NCBI GenBank assembly: GCA_022844135.1
Contig: JALHMG010000006.1
Location: 62,001-126,000, forward strand
From: Lysobacterales bacterium
Lineage (GTDB): Bacteria > Pseudomonadota > Gammaproteobacteria > Xanthomonadales > SZUA-5
DNA length: 64,000 bases
Direction of reading: 5' to 3'
This document shows, one piece after another, positions 1 to 9,544 of this stretch; position 1 is the stretch's first letter, and every line of letters starts with the position of its first letter. Position numbers and translations under genes: made by a program. Below the pieces are notes generated by a model. It made no database searches and was not told the origin of the DNA. It was given only the letters and a program-made list of their open reading frames with translations.

Positions 1-696
1 GTCTTCGTAACGCAGGCCGTCTTCATTCAGCACACGGTAGTCGTCGAGGACGATGGCGTTGTCCATGGAGCCGCCGAGCACGAGGTTGCGCTCGCGCAGC
101 ATTTCCAGATCGCGCATGAAACCGAAGGTGCGTGCGCGGCTGACCTCTTTGACGAAAGACGTGGTCGAGAAATCGATCTCTGCCGAGCACGCGCGCTGCG
201 CAAAAGCCGGGTGATCGAACTCGATCGAGAAGCCGACTTTGAACCCGTCGAAGGGCTCGAATCGCGCCCACTTGTCGCCATCGCGGACGACGATTTCTTT
301 GCGAATGCGGATGAAGCGCTTATGCGCGTTTTGCTCTTCGATGCCCGCCGATTGCAGCAAGAACACGAACGGGCCAGCGCTGCCGTCCATGATCGGCACT
401 TCCGGCGCCGACAAGTCTACATACGCATTGTCGATGCCGAGTCCCGCAAAAGCGCTCAGCAAGTGTTCGATGGTTTGCACACGCACGCCGTCTTTCACCA
501 GCGCCGTGGATAACGAGGTGTCGCCCACGTTCTCGGCGCGCGCCAACAGGCACACCGGCTCGGCCAGATCGGTACGACGAAATACGATGCCAGTGTCGAC
601 CGCCGCAGGGCGCAGCGTCATGTACACCTTTTGCCCGGAGTGAATGCCAACGCCCGTTGCGCGAATGACGTTCTTCAACGTGCGTTGTCGAATCAT
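1..696 (-). CDS. lpxC: UDP-3-O-acyl-N-acetylglucosamine deacetylase LpxC (3' part beyond window)
   Basis: First 232 residues of LpxC, the zinc deacetylase that commits UDP-3-O-acyl-GlcNAc to lipid A synthesis at the cytoplasmic face of the inner membrane. The protein begins MIRQRTLKN and has the N-terminal family pattern: the TGVGIHSG stretch near residue 14, TIEHLLSA with the first zinc-binding His at 78, and [12 protein letters not shown]. The second-domain zinc residues lie beyond the left edge. The start is ATG at 696-694. It lies downstream of uvrB on the same strand rather than after ftsZ, the usual neighbour in gammaproteobacteria, so it appears uncoupled from the division cluster. Identity is firm; completeness cannot be judged. 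Confidence 0.95.
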   Translation of the reverse strand, partial: MIRQRTLKNVIRATGVGIHSGQKVYMTLRPAAVDTGIVFRRTDLAEPVCLLARAENVGDTSLSTALVKDGVRVQTIEHLLSAFAGLGIDNAYVDLSAPEVPIMDGSAGPFVFLLQSAGIEEQNAHKRFIRIRKEIVVRDGDKWARFEPFDGFKVGFSIEFDHPAFAQRACSAEIDFSTTSFVKEVSRARTFGFMRDLEMLRERNLVLGGSMDNAIVLDDYRVLNEDGLRYED

Positions 697-809
697 CGTA
701 GAGGTCTACCTGGGGTGATACGGCGGCAGGAGGCTAACACACGGGTTTGGCGGAGAAAAGACATCAGCTGCGATTGGCGCAACAGAGTGTTGCGCGGATG
801 CTACAAATT

Positions 810-863
810 GGGAGCGCCGACGTCCTCGTCGGCCGTTCGCAGTCGGAGCGTGGCGGCGCTCCC
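810..863. repeat. Inverted repeat with 9-bp arms between uvrB and lpxC
   Basis: The arms GGGAGCGCC (810-818) and GGCGCTCCC (855-863) are perfectly complementary and enclose a GC-rich loop with a further small palindrome around CCGACGAGG. The element starts 3 nt after the uvrB stop. On the transcribed strand no T-run follows the stem, so it is not a textbook intrinsic terminator. It may be a REP-like intergenic palindrome or an mRNA 3' structure. The rest of 697-809 shows no gene. Confidence 0.6.
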
Positions 864-865
864 AG

Positions 866-2914
866 TCAACTCAACAACCCCTGCGCACGAATGCGCTTGA
901 TCTCATCCCGAAGCCTGGCCGCCGCCTCGAATTCGAGGTTCTGCGCGTGTTGAAACATCTGATCCTCGAGCTTCTTCAAGCGCGCACCCAGGGTCTCCGG
1001 GCTCATCGCAGCATAGTCGATGCGCGGCTCGGCGACCGCGGCAGTTCCGATGGTCTGCGGCCCGCGCCTTGCGCGTTTCGATGAGCTGCCGTTGTCGTTA
1101 GCTGGTTCTTCGCGCGCACCCTCCATCACATCCATGATGCGCTTGACGATCGATTTGGGCGTGATGTTGTGCGCCTGGTTGTAAGCCACTTGCCGTTCGC
1201 GACGGCGGTCAGTCTCGTCGAGCGCGCGACGCATCGAGTCGGTGATGCGGTCGGCGTACAGGATTGCTTTGCCGCGCAAGTTGCGGGCGGCGCGACCGAT
1301 GGTCTGGATCAGCGAACCACCGCTGCGCAGAAAACCCTCCTTGTCCGCGTCCAGAATCGCCACCAGAGAAACCTCGGGCATGTCCAGACCCTCGCGCAGC
1401 AGGTTGATCCCCACCAGCACATCGAACCTACCCAGACGCAGGTCGCGGATCATCTCGACACGCTCTACCGTTTCGATATCCGAGTGCAGATAGCGCACTT
1501 TGATCCCTTGTTCGGTCAAATAGTCGGTCAGATTCTCCGCCATGCGTTTGGTCAACGTGGTGACCAAAACCCGATCGCCCCAGCGGTTGCGTTCGCGAAT
1601 CTCCGAGAGCAGATCGTCGACCTGGCTCGCAACCGGGCGAATTTCGGTAATCGGGTCGACCAGACCGGTCGGGCGTACAACTTGTTCGATGACACGATTG
1701 TCGGTCTTGCGCAGCTCGTACGGGCCAGGCGTTGCGGAAACGAAGATCGCGCGCGGCGCGCGGTTCTCCCATTCCTCGAACCGCAGCGGGCGATTGTCGA
1801 GCGCGCTCGGCAGACGGAACCCGTATTCGACGAGGGTCTCTTTGCGCGAGCGATCGCCCTTGTACATCGCACCCAACTGCGGCACGGTGACGTGGCTTTC
1901 GTCGATTACCATCAGCGCGTCCGGCGGCAAATAGTCGAACAACGTGGGCGGCGCTTCGCCCTCGCCGCGACCGGTGAGATGGCGCGAGTAGTTTTCGATG
2001 CCCTGGCAGTAGCCGATCTCGGCCATCATTTCCAGGTCGAAGGTTGTGCGCTGCTTCAGGCGTTGCGCTTCCAGGAGCTTGTTCTGTGCGTACAGCACCT
2101 CCAGGCGTTCGGCGAGCTCGGCTTTGATCGTCTGCATCGCTTCGAGCACCGTGCGACGGCTGGTCACGTAGTGCGACTTGGGGTACACCGTGAAGCGCGG
2201 CACACGCTTCTGGATTTCGCCCGTCAGCGGATCGAAAATCGACAGGTTCTCGATCTCGCCGTCGAACAATTCGATGCGCAGCGCTTCGCGCTCACTTTCG
2301 GCCGGATGCACATCGATGACTTCGCCGCGCACGCGATACGTACCGCGGCGCAGCTCATAGTCGCCGCGTGTGTACTGCAATTCCGTGAGCCGCCGCAGGA
2401 TCTCGCGATCCGGAATGCGATCGCCGCGCACCAGATGCAACACCATGTTGAAGTATTCGTTCGGATCGCCGAGGCCATAAATGGCCGACACCGTTGCGAC
2501 GATCAGCGCGTCGCGCCGCTCGAGCAGCGCTTTGGTGGCGCTGAGGCGCATCTGCTCGATGTGCTCGTTGATGTTGGCGTCCTTTTCGATGTAAGTGTCG
2601 CTGGACGGGACGTACGCTTCGGGTTGGTAGTAGTCGTAATACGAGACGAAGTACTCGACCGCGTTATGCGGGAAGAACTCCTTGAACTCGCCATAGAGCT
2701 GCGCCGCCAACGTCTTGTTCGGCGCCAGGATCAGCGTCGGTTTTTGCACCGCCTGCACCACGTTTGCGATGCTGAAGGTCTTGCCGCTGCCAGTCACGCC
2801 GAGCAAGACCTGATGCGCCAGACCCGCTTCGAATCCGCGAATCAACTCGTCGATGGCCTGTGGCTGATCGCCAGCGGGGGCAAAGTCGGAGACCAGTTGA
2901 AAACGATCGGACAT
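866..2914 (-). CDS. uvrB: Excinuclease ABC subunit B
   Basis: 682-residue UvrB, the damage-verifying helicase-like subunit of nucleotide excision repair that receives DNA from UvrA and recruits UvrC. Walker A GVTGSGKT is at residues 39-46, the DESHV Walker B box is in the middle, the helicase motifs include the [11 protein letters not shown] stretch, and the C-terminal UVR domain (about the last 40 residues) binds UvrC. An in-frame extension upstream to 2977 exists, but the family start MSDRF is at 2914, so that ATG was chosen. Length matches the family (about 670). The upstream region carries a palindrome (2960-2975) that could be an operator. Confidence 0.97.
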   Translation of the reverse strand: MSDRFQLVSDFAPAGDQPQAIDELIRGFEAGLAHQVLLGVTGSGKTFSIANVVQAVQKPTLILAPNKTLAAQLYGEFKEFFPHNAVEYFVSYYDYYQPEAYVPSSDTYIEKDANINEHIEQMRLSATKALLERRDALIVATVSAIYGLGDPNEYFNMVLHLVRGDRIPDREILRRLTELQYTRGDYELRRGTYRVRGEVIDVHPAESEREALRIELFDGEIENLSIFDPLTGEIQKRVPRFTVYPKSHYVTSRRTVLEAMQTIKAELAERLEVLYAQNKLLEAQRLKQRTTFDLEMMAEIGYCQGIENYSRHLTGRGEGEAPPTLFDYLPPDALMVIDESHVTVPQLGAMYKGDRSRKETLVEYGFRLPSALDNRPLRFEEWENRAPRAIFVSATPGPYELRKTDNRVIEQVVRPTGLVDPITEIRPVASQVDDLLSEIRERNRWGDRVLVTTLTKRMAENLTDYLTEQGIKVRYLHSDIETVERVEMIRDLRLGRFDVLVGINLLREGLDMPEVSLVAILDADKEGFLRSGGSLIQTIGRAARNLRGKAILYADRITDSMRRALDETDRRRERQVAYNQAHNITPKSIVKRIMDVMEGAREEPANDNGSSSKRARRGPQTIGTAAVAEPRIDYAAMSPETLGARLKKLEDQMFQHAQNLEFEAAARLRDEIKRIRAQGLLS

Positions 2915-2959
2915 GGGCGTTGCGCGGCTCTTCAGTAAGAGGATGATGCGGCAATCGCC

Positions 2960-2975
2960 GTCAGAAAATTCTGAC
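2960..2975 (-). promoter_or_regulatory. Palindrome upstream of uvrB, possible operator
   Basis: GTCAGAA-AA-TTCTGAC has perfect 7-bp arms around a 2-bp centre, 46 bp upstream of the uvrB ATG. uvrB is an SOS gene in many proteobacteria, but the sequence matches neither the enterobacterial LexA box (CTGT-N8-ACAG) nor the Xanthomonas one, as far as I recall it. A repressor site is an inference from symmetry and position only. Confidence 0.35.
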
Positions 2976-3055
2976 AAGCGAATGCGCGTTGCGCCGATGG
3001 TGTGCGCCTAAGCGTGCGCCTAGCGTATTCCCCAGATCATTCATGGGGAATCGCC

Positions 3056-3577
3056 ATGCGACAAAACGGATTTACGCTGATCGAATTGATCGTCGCCATC
3101 GCCATCCTGGCGGTGCTGGCTACGATGGCGCTGCCCAGCCTGCGCACGCCGTACCAGAAGAACCAGTTGGCGAGCGCAAAGAATGCGCTTATCGCCTCGC
3201 TGCAACAGGCACGCAGCGAAGCGCTCAGCGGCGCACGACCGGTGGTGGTCTGTCCCACGCGCAACCAGACCAGCTGCGAGCGCCAGGGCGACTGGTCGGC
3301 CGGCTGGCTGAGCTTTTCCGACGACAACCGCAACGGCCGCCTGGACCCGGTCGAACGCGTACTCAGCGTGCATGCGCTGGAGAACTCGAAGTTGCGTGTG
3401 CGCATCAGCGATGGCCGCCGCAAGCTCACCTACCGGCCAATGGGTCGGGCCGATGGTTCGAACGTGCGTTTTGTGTTCTGCATTGAGGGTGATCGCGTCA
3501 ACACCGGGCAAGTGGTGGTTGCCAACACTGGCCGCATCCGCTCCACCGATCGCGCGCCGGCTGGAGCCTGTCGCTGA
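3056..3577 (+). CDS. GspH/FimT-family minor pseudopilin
   Basis: 173-residue type IV pilin-like protein. The N-terminus MRQNG/FTLIELIVAIA is a class III prepilin peptidase site: cleavage after Gly5, Phe6 to be N-methylated, Glu10 at position +5. It is followed by the hydrophobic helix that anchors it in the inner membrane and packs the fibre core. The globular part has the GspH/FimT features (WLSFSDDNRNGRLDP-like loop and paired Cys in the C-terminal half). It could be a type IV pilus FimT/FimU or a type II secretion GspH; no other pilin gene is adjacent. ATG at 3056 was preferred to an upstream in-frame GTG because of the leader. Confidence 0.85.
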   Translation: MRQNGFTLIELIVAIAILAVLATMALPSLRTPYQKNQLASAKNALIASLQQARSEALSGARPVVVCPTRNQTSCERQGDWSAGWLSFSDDNRNGRLDPVERVLSVHALENSKLRVRISDGRRKLTYRPMGRADGSNVRFVFCIEGDRVNTGQVVVANTGRIRSTDRAPAGACR

Positions 3578-3676
3578 CGGAGCCGCCGCCGATGGCGTCC
3601 TGGGTAGCGCACCCGGAGCCCGCCATGCCCACGGCGTTTCGCGCATCATTGCGATATCGACCAGGGGATTCGAATC

Positions 3677-4831
3677 GTGACCATCGCTCGCCGACTTGGC
3701 TTTATCGCGCTCGTACTGCTCGCCAGCGTCGCGTCTGCGCAGCCGCGCTCGCCACTGCCGCAGAGCTATGTTTCCGACCAATACGGGCTGCTCGCCGACG
3801 ACACCAAGCGCGAACTCGATCGGCTCGCCGCTACGCTTGACGACAGGCGCCTGGGCGAGATCGCATTCTTGATTGTGCGCACCACCGGCGGCGTCGATCC
3901 GCGCAGTTATGGCACCCAGGCGTTCAACGCCTGGGGCGTCGGCGATCGGCAACTCAACAACGGTACCCTGTTCCTGTTGGCACTCGACGATCGCGCTACC
4001 GAGATCATCCTCGGCAGCGGCATCGACAACGCCAGTTACACGCGCATGGCAGAAGACGTCATGCACAATGAAATCCTGCCGCGCTTTCGTGCGCGCAATT
4101 TCGATCAAGGCCTCGTAGCGGGCGCGACCACATGGCTGGCACGCGCTTACAATGTCGATCTCGGCCGCCTCGCCGAAGCGCCAACCGAGAGTGCCGATTC
4201 AGCGGCCAGCGCCGTAGCGCGCGACACCGTTGCGCGGCTTACGACGCCGCAACCGCAGCGACCTCCGGCGCCTCAGGTTACTGGCGCAGCCGATCCGAAC
4301 GAAAACATCGCGCTCGCCGTGGGCCTGGCGATCATCGCCGCACTGGTCGGCGGCATCGGTTGGTTGCTCTTCAAGATTCTTTCCGCGCTCTGGTGGTTCA
4401 TCGGCTCGCGTTTCCTGCCACGCAAATGCGCACGCTGCAGCACGCCGATGATTTTGCTCAGCGAGACCGAAGACGACCTCCATCTCACGCCACAACAAAT
4501 CACCGAGGAGCGCGTGCGCAGCGTCGATCATCGCGTCTTCCACTGTCCCGGCTGCGGACATGTCGACAAGCTGGTGCGCGCGGCGTGGTTTTCGCGCTTC
4601 CAGCCCTGCGCCGGCTGCGGCTCGAAAGCGGTATCGAGCGTGTCGCGCACCATCACCAGTGCCACGCGCTTTTCGACCGGGCTGGCAGAAATCACCTCCA
4701 CCTGTCAGCACTGCCATGCCACCAGCACCTCAAGGCACGTGATCGCGCGCGTCACCTCATCCTCCAGCTCCTCCGGCCGCAGCTTCGGCGGCGGATCGAG
4801 CCGCGGCGGCGGTGCCAGCGGGCGGTTCTGA
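3677..4831 (+). CDS. TPM-domain membrane protein (YgcG/Psb32-like) with zinc-ribbon cysteines
   Basis: 384 residues, GTG start with an AGGGGA ribosome site about 8 nt upstream. Order: signal peptide ending ...ASA, TPM domain (about 30-160, with YVSDQYGLL and GIDNASYTRMAED-type motifs), Pro-rich linker, transmembrane stretch (about 210-245), then a cytoplasmic-side region with four CxxC pairs (CARC, CPGC, CAGC, CQHC) that look like two zinc ribbons, and a Ser/Gly tail ending SRGGGASGRF. The Gly-rich tail with FGGGSSRGGGASG is typical of YgcG-type TPM proteins. Function is not established for this family; membrane-protein quality control or cytochrome assembly have been suggested for relatives. 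The zinc-ribbon addition is notable. Confidence 0.8.
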   Translation: MTIARRLGFIALVLLASVASAQPRSPLPQSYVSDQYGLLADDTKRELDRLAATLDDRRLGEIAFLIVRTTGGVDPRSYGTQAFNAWGVGDRQLNNGTLFLLALDDRATEIILGSGIDNASYTRMAEDVMHNEILPRFRARNFDQGLVAGATTWLARAYNVDLGRLAEAPTESADSAASAVARDTVARLTTPQPQRPPAPQVTGAADPNENIALAVGLAIIAALVGGIGWLLFKILSALWWFIGSRFLPRKCARCSTPMILLSETEDDLHLTPQQITEERVRSVDHRVFHCPGCGHVDKLVRAAWFSRFQPCAGCGSKAVSSVSRTITSATRFSTGLAEITSTCQHCHATSTSRHVIARVTSSSSSSGRSFGGGSSRGGGASGRF

Positions 4832-4905
4832 GCAGTCGCCTGGACCGTTGGCTTCGTGTCTTGAGCAGGCCCGTCGCGGGCACCGGCACTCGCGTCCGGA
4901 GCGAT

Positions 4906-5160
4906 TCAATCGACGGTATGAATATCGCTCGGCGGAAACTGCACGTGGTAACCGAGTTTCTCAATATTGGCGATCACGACAGTTGCATCCGCTTGCGCGA
5001 GTTTTCGAGTGGGGGATAGCGCGAAGCGCAGGGTTTCGGTGAGTTGCCCAAGGGCACTCGCGAGTGGTGCGGGAAGTTTAGAGAGCGCGGCTTTATCGCG
5101 AACGTACACGTACGCGCCGAGGCGTTTCTCGCTGCGTAGCACGATGCATTCGAAACTCAT
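4906..5160 (-). CDS. YcgL-domain protein
   Basis: 84-residue protein with the YcgL pattern: an N-terminal I-x-R-S-x-K-R segment, YVYVRDKAALSKLP, and a C-terminal EKLGYHVQFPP motif. YcgL is a small conserved gammaproteobacterial protein; no firm activity can be read from the sequence. Its ATG overlaps the stop of the upstream glycosyltransferase gene (ATGA), so the two are translationally coupled. It is the last gene of a probable four-gene operon starting at 8845. Confidence 0.85.
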   Translation of the reverse strand: MSFECIVLRSEKRLGAYVYVRDKAALSKLPAPLASALGQLTETLRFALSPTRKLAQADATVVIANIEKLGYHVQFPPSDIHTVD

Positions 5161-5876
5161 TCCTCGACTACCTCGGTGATGCGCGAGCGGCGGCGCAGCC
5201 AGGCGACGCCGACAATATCCACCAGTCCGACCCACAATCGATTCCACACGCCGTACTTGCTGGTGCCGCGCACGCGCGGACGATGGCCCACCGGCACGCT
5301 CTGCACCTCGAACCCGGCGCGACGGATCAGCGCGGGCAGGAAGCGATGCATGTGGCTGAAGTACGGCAAGTCGAGGAAGACGGCGCGCTCGAAGAGTTTA
5401 AGGCCACAGCCGGTGTCCGGCGTGGCATCCCCTAGCGCGGCACTGCGCACGGCGTTGGCGATCTTCGACGATAGGCGTTTGATCGCATCATCGCGGCGCT
5501 GCGTGCGCCAACCGGCGAACAAACGAACGTTCGGCGCCGCCGCATGGCGAGCGCGCAGCAGCGTGAGAATGTCTGCCGGGTCGTTTTGTCCATCGCCATC
5601 GAGCGTGGCGATCCACGCGCCGCGGGCGGTTTTGACGCCGGTTCGTACCGCCGTACTTTGCCCCGCCTGGCGTACATGGCGCACCACGCGCAGCCGCGGG
5701 TGATCGCGCTTGAGTGCGCGTAACACCTGCAGCGTGTCGTCGCCGCTGGCGTCGTCGACGAACACCGCCTCGTAATCGAGCGCGGCATCTTTCAACGCCG
5801 CCTCGATCTCAATCAGCAACGGCGCAACGTTGTCGCGCTCGTTGTGCACCGGCACCACAATCGACAAATCCACCAT
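5157..5876 (-). CDS. Family 2 glycosyltransferase (dolichol-phosphate mannosyltransferase-like)
   Basis: 239 residues, a GT-A fold family 2 enzyme. It starts with LSIVVPVHNERDNV, has VFVDDASGDDT and the metal-binding DGDGQNDP box near residue 95, and ends in an Arg-rich hydrophobic segment. This resembles DPM1/ArnC-type enzymes that move a sugar from a nucleotide donor to a polyprenyl phosphate, though it is shorter and has no two-helix membrane anchor. Its ATG shares one base with the preceding POT stop (TAATG). Donor and acceptor cannot be read from the sequence. Residues about 115-160 (RRDDAIKRLSSKIANAVR) match the DPM1-like lipid-interacting region. Confidence 0.85.
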   Translation of the reverse strand: MVDLSIVVPVHNERDNVAPLLIEIEAALKDAALDYEAVFVDDASGDDTLQVLRALKRDHPRLRVVRHVRQAGQSTAVRTGVKTARGAWIATLDGDGQNDPADILTLLRARHAAAPNVRLFAGWRTQRRDDAIKRLSSKIANAVRSAALGDATPDTGCGLKLFERAVFLDLPYFSHMHRFLPALIRRAGFEVQSVPVGHRPRVRGTSKYGVWNRLWVGLVDIVGVAWLRRRSRITEVVEE

Positions 5877-7345
5877 TAGCGCACGCCGTGCATCAGCTTG
5901 TTGATGAAGGGCGCGAAGATCAGGAACGCGGCACCCATGCCGAAGCCCACGTAAGCGACCAGCGTGTACGTGCTGGCGTACTGCGTCATGCCAACGGCGG
6001 CAGTACCGCCCGAAGCGACCGACGCCACTGCTCCGGCGACGAAGTTACCTATAGCGGTACACAAGAACCAGGCGCCCATCGCCAGCCCCACATCCTTCGG
6101 CGCCGCAAGTTTGGACACCATGGAGAGGCCGATCGGCGACAGACACAGCTCGCCCATGGTGTTGATCATGTAGGCCAGCGCCAGCATCTCCCACGGCACT
6201 TTGCCGCTCGGCCCGAAGTGCTTGATCGACCACACCAGCAGCGAGAAGCCGATCGCCACCAGAATTAGGGCGAGCGCAAATTTGCGCGGGATCGAGGGGT
6301 TCATGCCGCGCGCTTCCAGGCGTGGCCAGGCCCACGCGAAGACTGGGCCGAGCAGCAGAATGAAGAGCGGATTGAACGACTGGAAGGCGGTGAAATCGAA
6401 GGGCGCGTCGACGTAATCCTTGGCGAAGAAATTCAGCGACGAGCCGGCTTGTTCGAACATTCCCCAAAACAGAATCTTTGCCAGGAACAGCAGCAGCATG
6501 GCGATGTAACGATCGAGCTGCACGCGATCGGTCATTGCGCCGGAGCGCAAGAAGTAGATCGTGAGCGTGGCGAACATCGCGCCCAGCAGGTAGCCGACGA
6601 GTACCGATTTGCTGAGCAGAAAGAACACCACCGGCACGCACGCCAGACAGCCGGCGAGTACGACGCCGCAGCGCTTGAAGTTCTCCTTGGGGCTCAGCGC
6701 CGCACCGACGGTGCCCAGCCAACCACTCAGCCAATGGAACACGATCAGCCCGCCGATCATGCCCACGCCGGTCGCGAAGAAGCCCCACTTGTAGCCATAC
6801 GCCACGCCGATCCAGGTGCCGCAAATCAGCGGCGCGAAAAACGCGCCGGCGTTGATGCCCATATAGAAGATCGTGAACCCTGAGTCGCGACGCGCATCGC
6901 CCGGCGCATACAACTGGCCCACCATCGCCGAGATGTTCGGCTTGAACAAGCCATTGCCGACGACGATGACTGCGAGCCCAATCAGGAACGTCGTCAGCTC
7001 TGGGACCATCAGCAGAAACAGCCCCACCACCATGAGCGCGCCGCCGAGCAGAATTGCTGGCCGATACCCCAGATAGCGATCGGCAATAGTGCCACCGAAC
7101 AAACCGGTGGCGTAAATCAGCGCCGTGTAGGCGCCGTACGTGAGGCTGGCCTGGGCCTTCGCCTCGCCTTCAGGCAGCAGCGAGAAAAACGTCGTCGCGA
7201 CATACACCGCAAGCAGCGCGCGCATGCCGTAGTAAGAAAAGCGCTCCCAAAACTCGGCGCCGAACAGCATCCACAAACCGCGCGGGTGGCCGATGTACTC
7301 GCCCGGCGGCGGTGGGACGAACGCGTGAGTCGAGGGAGCGCCCAT
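5876..7345 (-). CDS. POT/PTR2 proton-dependent oligopeptide transporter (copy 1)
   Basis: 489 residues with about 14 hydrophobic segments. It imports di/tripeptides with protons across the inner membrane. Visible family signatures are EFWERFSYYGMRALL (the ExxER proton-coupling motif in helix 1) and FTIFYMGINAGAFFAP. It lies 3 nt after the stop of a second, clearly paralogous POT gene, so the two form a tandem pair, and it shares one base with the following glycosyltransferase start. Both proteins begin with a PPPPGE(Y/F)xGHP segment, which argues for a recent common origin. Confidence 0.93.
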   Translation of the reverse strand: MGAPSTHAFVPPPPGEYIGHPRGLWMLFGAEFWERFSYYGMRALLAVYVATTFFSLLPEGEAKAQASLTYGAYTALIYATGLFGGTIADRYLGYRPAILLGGALMVVGLFLLMVPELTTFLIGLAVIVVGNGLFKPNISAMVGQLYAPGDARRDSGFTIFYMGINAGAFFAPLICGTWIGVAYGYKWGFFATGVGMIGGLIVFHWLSGWLGTVGAALSPKENFKRCGVVLAGCLACVPVVFFLLSKSVLVGYLLGAMFATLTIYFLRSGAMTDRVQLDRYIAMLLLFLAKILFWGMFEQAGSSLNFFAKDYVDAPFDFTAFQSFNPLFILLLGPVFAWAWPRLEARGMNPSIPRKFALALILVAIGFSLLVWSIKHFGPSGKVPWEMLALAYMINTMGELCLSPIGLSMVSKLAAPKDVGLAMGAWFLCTAIGNFVAGAVASVASGGTAAVGMTQYASTYTLVAYVGFGMGAAFLIFAPFINKLMHGVR

Positions 7346-7348
7346 GTC

Positions 7349-8845
7349 TTACTTCACCCCGTGCATCAGCTTGTTGAGCAGCGGCGCGGTGAAGAAGTAA
7401 ATCGCGCCGATGATCAAGCCGATCCAGAACAGCTGCATGAACACCGAGCTGTACTGTTCGATACCGCTCAGCTGGCTTTCGCCGCCACCACCGGTGGCGA
7501 AGTAGGAGATCACGCCTGCGGCATAGTTGCCGCCCGCAACCGCCAGGAACCAGCCGCCCATCGCCAGACCGGTCTCTTCCGGTCGCGCCAGCTTGGTGAC
7601 CATGGACAAACCAATCGGCGAGAGGCAAAGCTCGGCGAGCGTATGGATCAGGTAGCACAACGTCAGCATCGTCCAGGAAATTTTGCCGTTCGCCTCCTGC
7701 ATGTTGCCGATGGCGAACACCAGGATGTAGAAGCCGAGCGCAACGCCGATCAGGCCATAAGCGAATTTGCGCGGAATGGATGGATTGATATTGGAGCGAT
7801 CGAGCGCCGGCCACATCATCGCGAATACCGGCGCGAACATGATGATGAAGATCGCGTTGACCGACTGGAAGATCGTGAAGGCTGGTGTCCAGCCGAAGAT
7901 CGTCGGCATGTTGACGTGGTCGCGCGCGAGGAAGTTCAGCGATGAACCGGCTTGCTCAAAAAGCGCCCAAAACAACGAGCAGGCCAGGAACAACGACAGC
8001 ATCGCAATGTAGCGATGGAGCTGCTGCTTGTCGCCGCTCTTGATGCCGCTGTAGATGAAGTAGCCAACCAGTGCAGCCATCATCGCCAGCAACAGTGTTC
8101 CCAGGATCTCGCTTTTATCGAGCAAAAAATAAACCGGCACCACCAGCACCAGCGCTGCGGCCAGCACCTTCATGACCGGACCCCAGCCTTCCTTGCCTTT
8201 CGGCGTGCCGCCGACATGGCCAAGCACCGCACGCCAGAAATGGAACACCATCAGACCGAAGATCATGCCCACACCGGCAGCCAGGAACCCCCAGCGATAG
8301 CCGTACTTTTCGCCAATCAGCCCGGCGCAGATGATCGGCGCGAGCGCCGCACCGGCGTTGATGCCCATGTAGAAGATGGTGAAACCCGAATCGCGGCGCG
8401 CATCGCCCGGCGCGTACAACTTGCCAACCATGGTTGAAATGTTGGGTTTGAACAAACCGTTGCCGACGATCACGAACGCCAGACCAATCAGGAATGTGGT
8501 CAGATCCGGCGCCATCAGCATGAACATGCCGACCGACATCAACGCGCCGCCCAGCATGATCGAGCGCTGATACCCCAAGATCCGGTCGGCGACGAAGCCG
8601 CCCAGAATGCCGGTCATGTAAACCATGGAGGTGAAGCCGCCATAGGTCAGGCTCGCTTGCGCATCGGCCTGGTCGCCCATGTGCGCGAAGAACGCTGCTG
8701 CCACGTGCACCGCGAGCATTGCGCGCATGCCGTAGTACATGAAGCGTTCCCAGAACTCCGAGCCGAAGAGGTTCCAGAGCGCTTTTGGATGCCCCAGAAA
8801 TTCGCCAGGCGGGGGTGGAAGGAACTGGTTCGGCGCGCCGCTCAT
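7349..8845 (-). CDS. POT/PTR2 proton-dependent oligopeptide transporter (copy 2)
   Basis: 498 residues, same architecture as its neighbour: the N-terminal PPPPGEFLGHP cap, EFWERFMYYGMRAML in helix 1, FTIFYMGINAGAALAP in the central region, and about 14 membrane segments. It is the first gene of the minus-strand operon POT-POT-glycosyltransferase-ycgL. The start is ATG at 8845. The 159-bp region to the divergent carbonic anhydrase gene must hold both promoters and contains a small hairpin (8929-8948, AAGGCGC/GCGCCTT). Peptide specificity of the two copies may differ; this cannot be seen directly. Confidence 0.93.
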   Translation of the reverse strand: MSGAPNQFLPPPPGEFLGHPKALWNLFGSEFWERFMYYGMRAMLAVHVAAAFFAHMGDQADAQASLTYGGFTSMVYMTGILGGFVADRILGYQRSIMLGGALMSVGMFMLMAPDLTTFLIGLAFVIVGNGLFKPNISTMVGKLYAPGDARRDSGFTIFYMGINAGAALAPIICAGLIGEKYGYRWGFLAAGVGMIFGLMVFHFWRAVLGHVGGTPKGKEGWGPVMKVLAAALVLVVPVYFLLDKSEILGTLLLAMMAALVGYFIYSGIKSGDKQQLHRYIAMLSLFLACSLFWALFEQAGSSLNFLARDHVNMPTIFGWTPAFTIFQSVNAIFIIMFAPVFAMMWPALDRSNINPSIPRKFAYGLIGVALGFYILVFAIGNMQEANGKISWTMLTLCYLIHTLAELCLSPIGLSMVTKLARPEETGLAMGGWFLAVAGGNYAAGVISYFATGGGGESQLSGIEQYSSVFMQLFWIGLIIGAIYFFTAPLLNKLMHGVK

Positions 8846-9004
8846 ATGTGCATCTCCGGATGGATTGGCGCGACAAACCCGGCGCCGAATCGGGCCGCGC
8901 AGGTCTAGCGGAGTGTGATAAGAACGTCAAGGCGCGCGATTGCGCCTTCACCTCTGCTTGGGTATTGATGGCGGCCTTCCGCCGAATCTCCCGAGGTTGT
9001 GCCG

Positions 9005-9538
9005 ATGTCGCTCCGCCCGTTCAATTCCATCCTGCCCACGCTCGGTCACAGGGTGTTCGTCGACCCCTCGGCGCAGCTCGTGGGCGATATCGTGCTCGAC
9101 GACGACGTGTCGATCTGGCCGCTGGTGGCCGCGCGCGGCGACGTCAATCGCATCCGCATCGGTGCGCGCAGCAATATCCAGGACAACTCGGTGTTGCATG
9201 TCACGCACGATGGCCGCTACACGCCGGGCGGCGCGCCGCTGATCATCGGTACCGATGTCACCGTGGGTCATGGCGTGATCTTGCATGCCTGCACCGTGGA
9301 GGACGCCTGCCTGATCGGCATGGGTTCGGTGGTGCTGGACAAAGCGGTGATCGGCAAACACTCGCTGATCGGCGCCGGCGCCGTGGTCTCGCCGGGCAAA
9401 GTGATCGAGCCGGGATCCTTGTGGCTCGGTAACCCGGCGCGCTTCGTGCGCAAGCTGACGGAGGCCGAGATCGAGTCGCTTTACTACTCGGCGCAAAACT
9501 ACTGCAAGCTCAAGGACGAGTACTTGCGGGTGCAATAG
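9005..9538 (+). CDS. Gamma carbonic anhydrase family protein (YrdA/PaaY-like)
   Basis: 177-residue left-handed beta-helix protein with hexapeptide repeats. The zinc-ligand pattern of gamma carbonic anhydrases is visible: a His in VLHVTHDG and two in VGHGVILHAC. The expected role is reversible CO2 hydration or a thioesterase-like function in a trimer with metal at subunit interfaces. ATG at 9005 has a GAGG 8 nt upstream; an in-frame GTG two codons earlier is less likely. A C-terminal helix (EAEIESLYYSAQNYCKLKDEY) caps the helix as in YrdA. Confidence 0.93.
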   Translation: MSLRPFNSILPTLGHRVFVDPSAQLVGDIVLDDDVSIWPLVAARGDVNRIRIGARSNIQDNSVLHVTHDGRYTPGGAPLIIGTDVTVGHGVILHACTVEDACLIGMGSVVLDKAVIGKHSLIGAGAVVSPGKVIEPGSLWLGNPARFVRKLTEAEIESLYYSAQNYCKLKDEYLRVQ

Positions 9539-9544
9539 GCCGGT

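Noticed and set aside
1169-2938. 589-codon open frame on the plus strand
   Set aside because: Antisense to uvrB; arises from GC-rich third positions and has no family features.
8929-8948. Hairpin AAGGCGC/GCGCCTT as a terminator
   Set aside because: It lies between divergent promoters, where no transcript needs to end.
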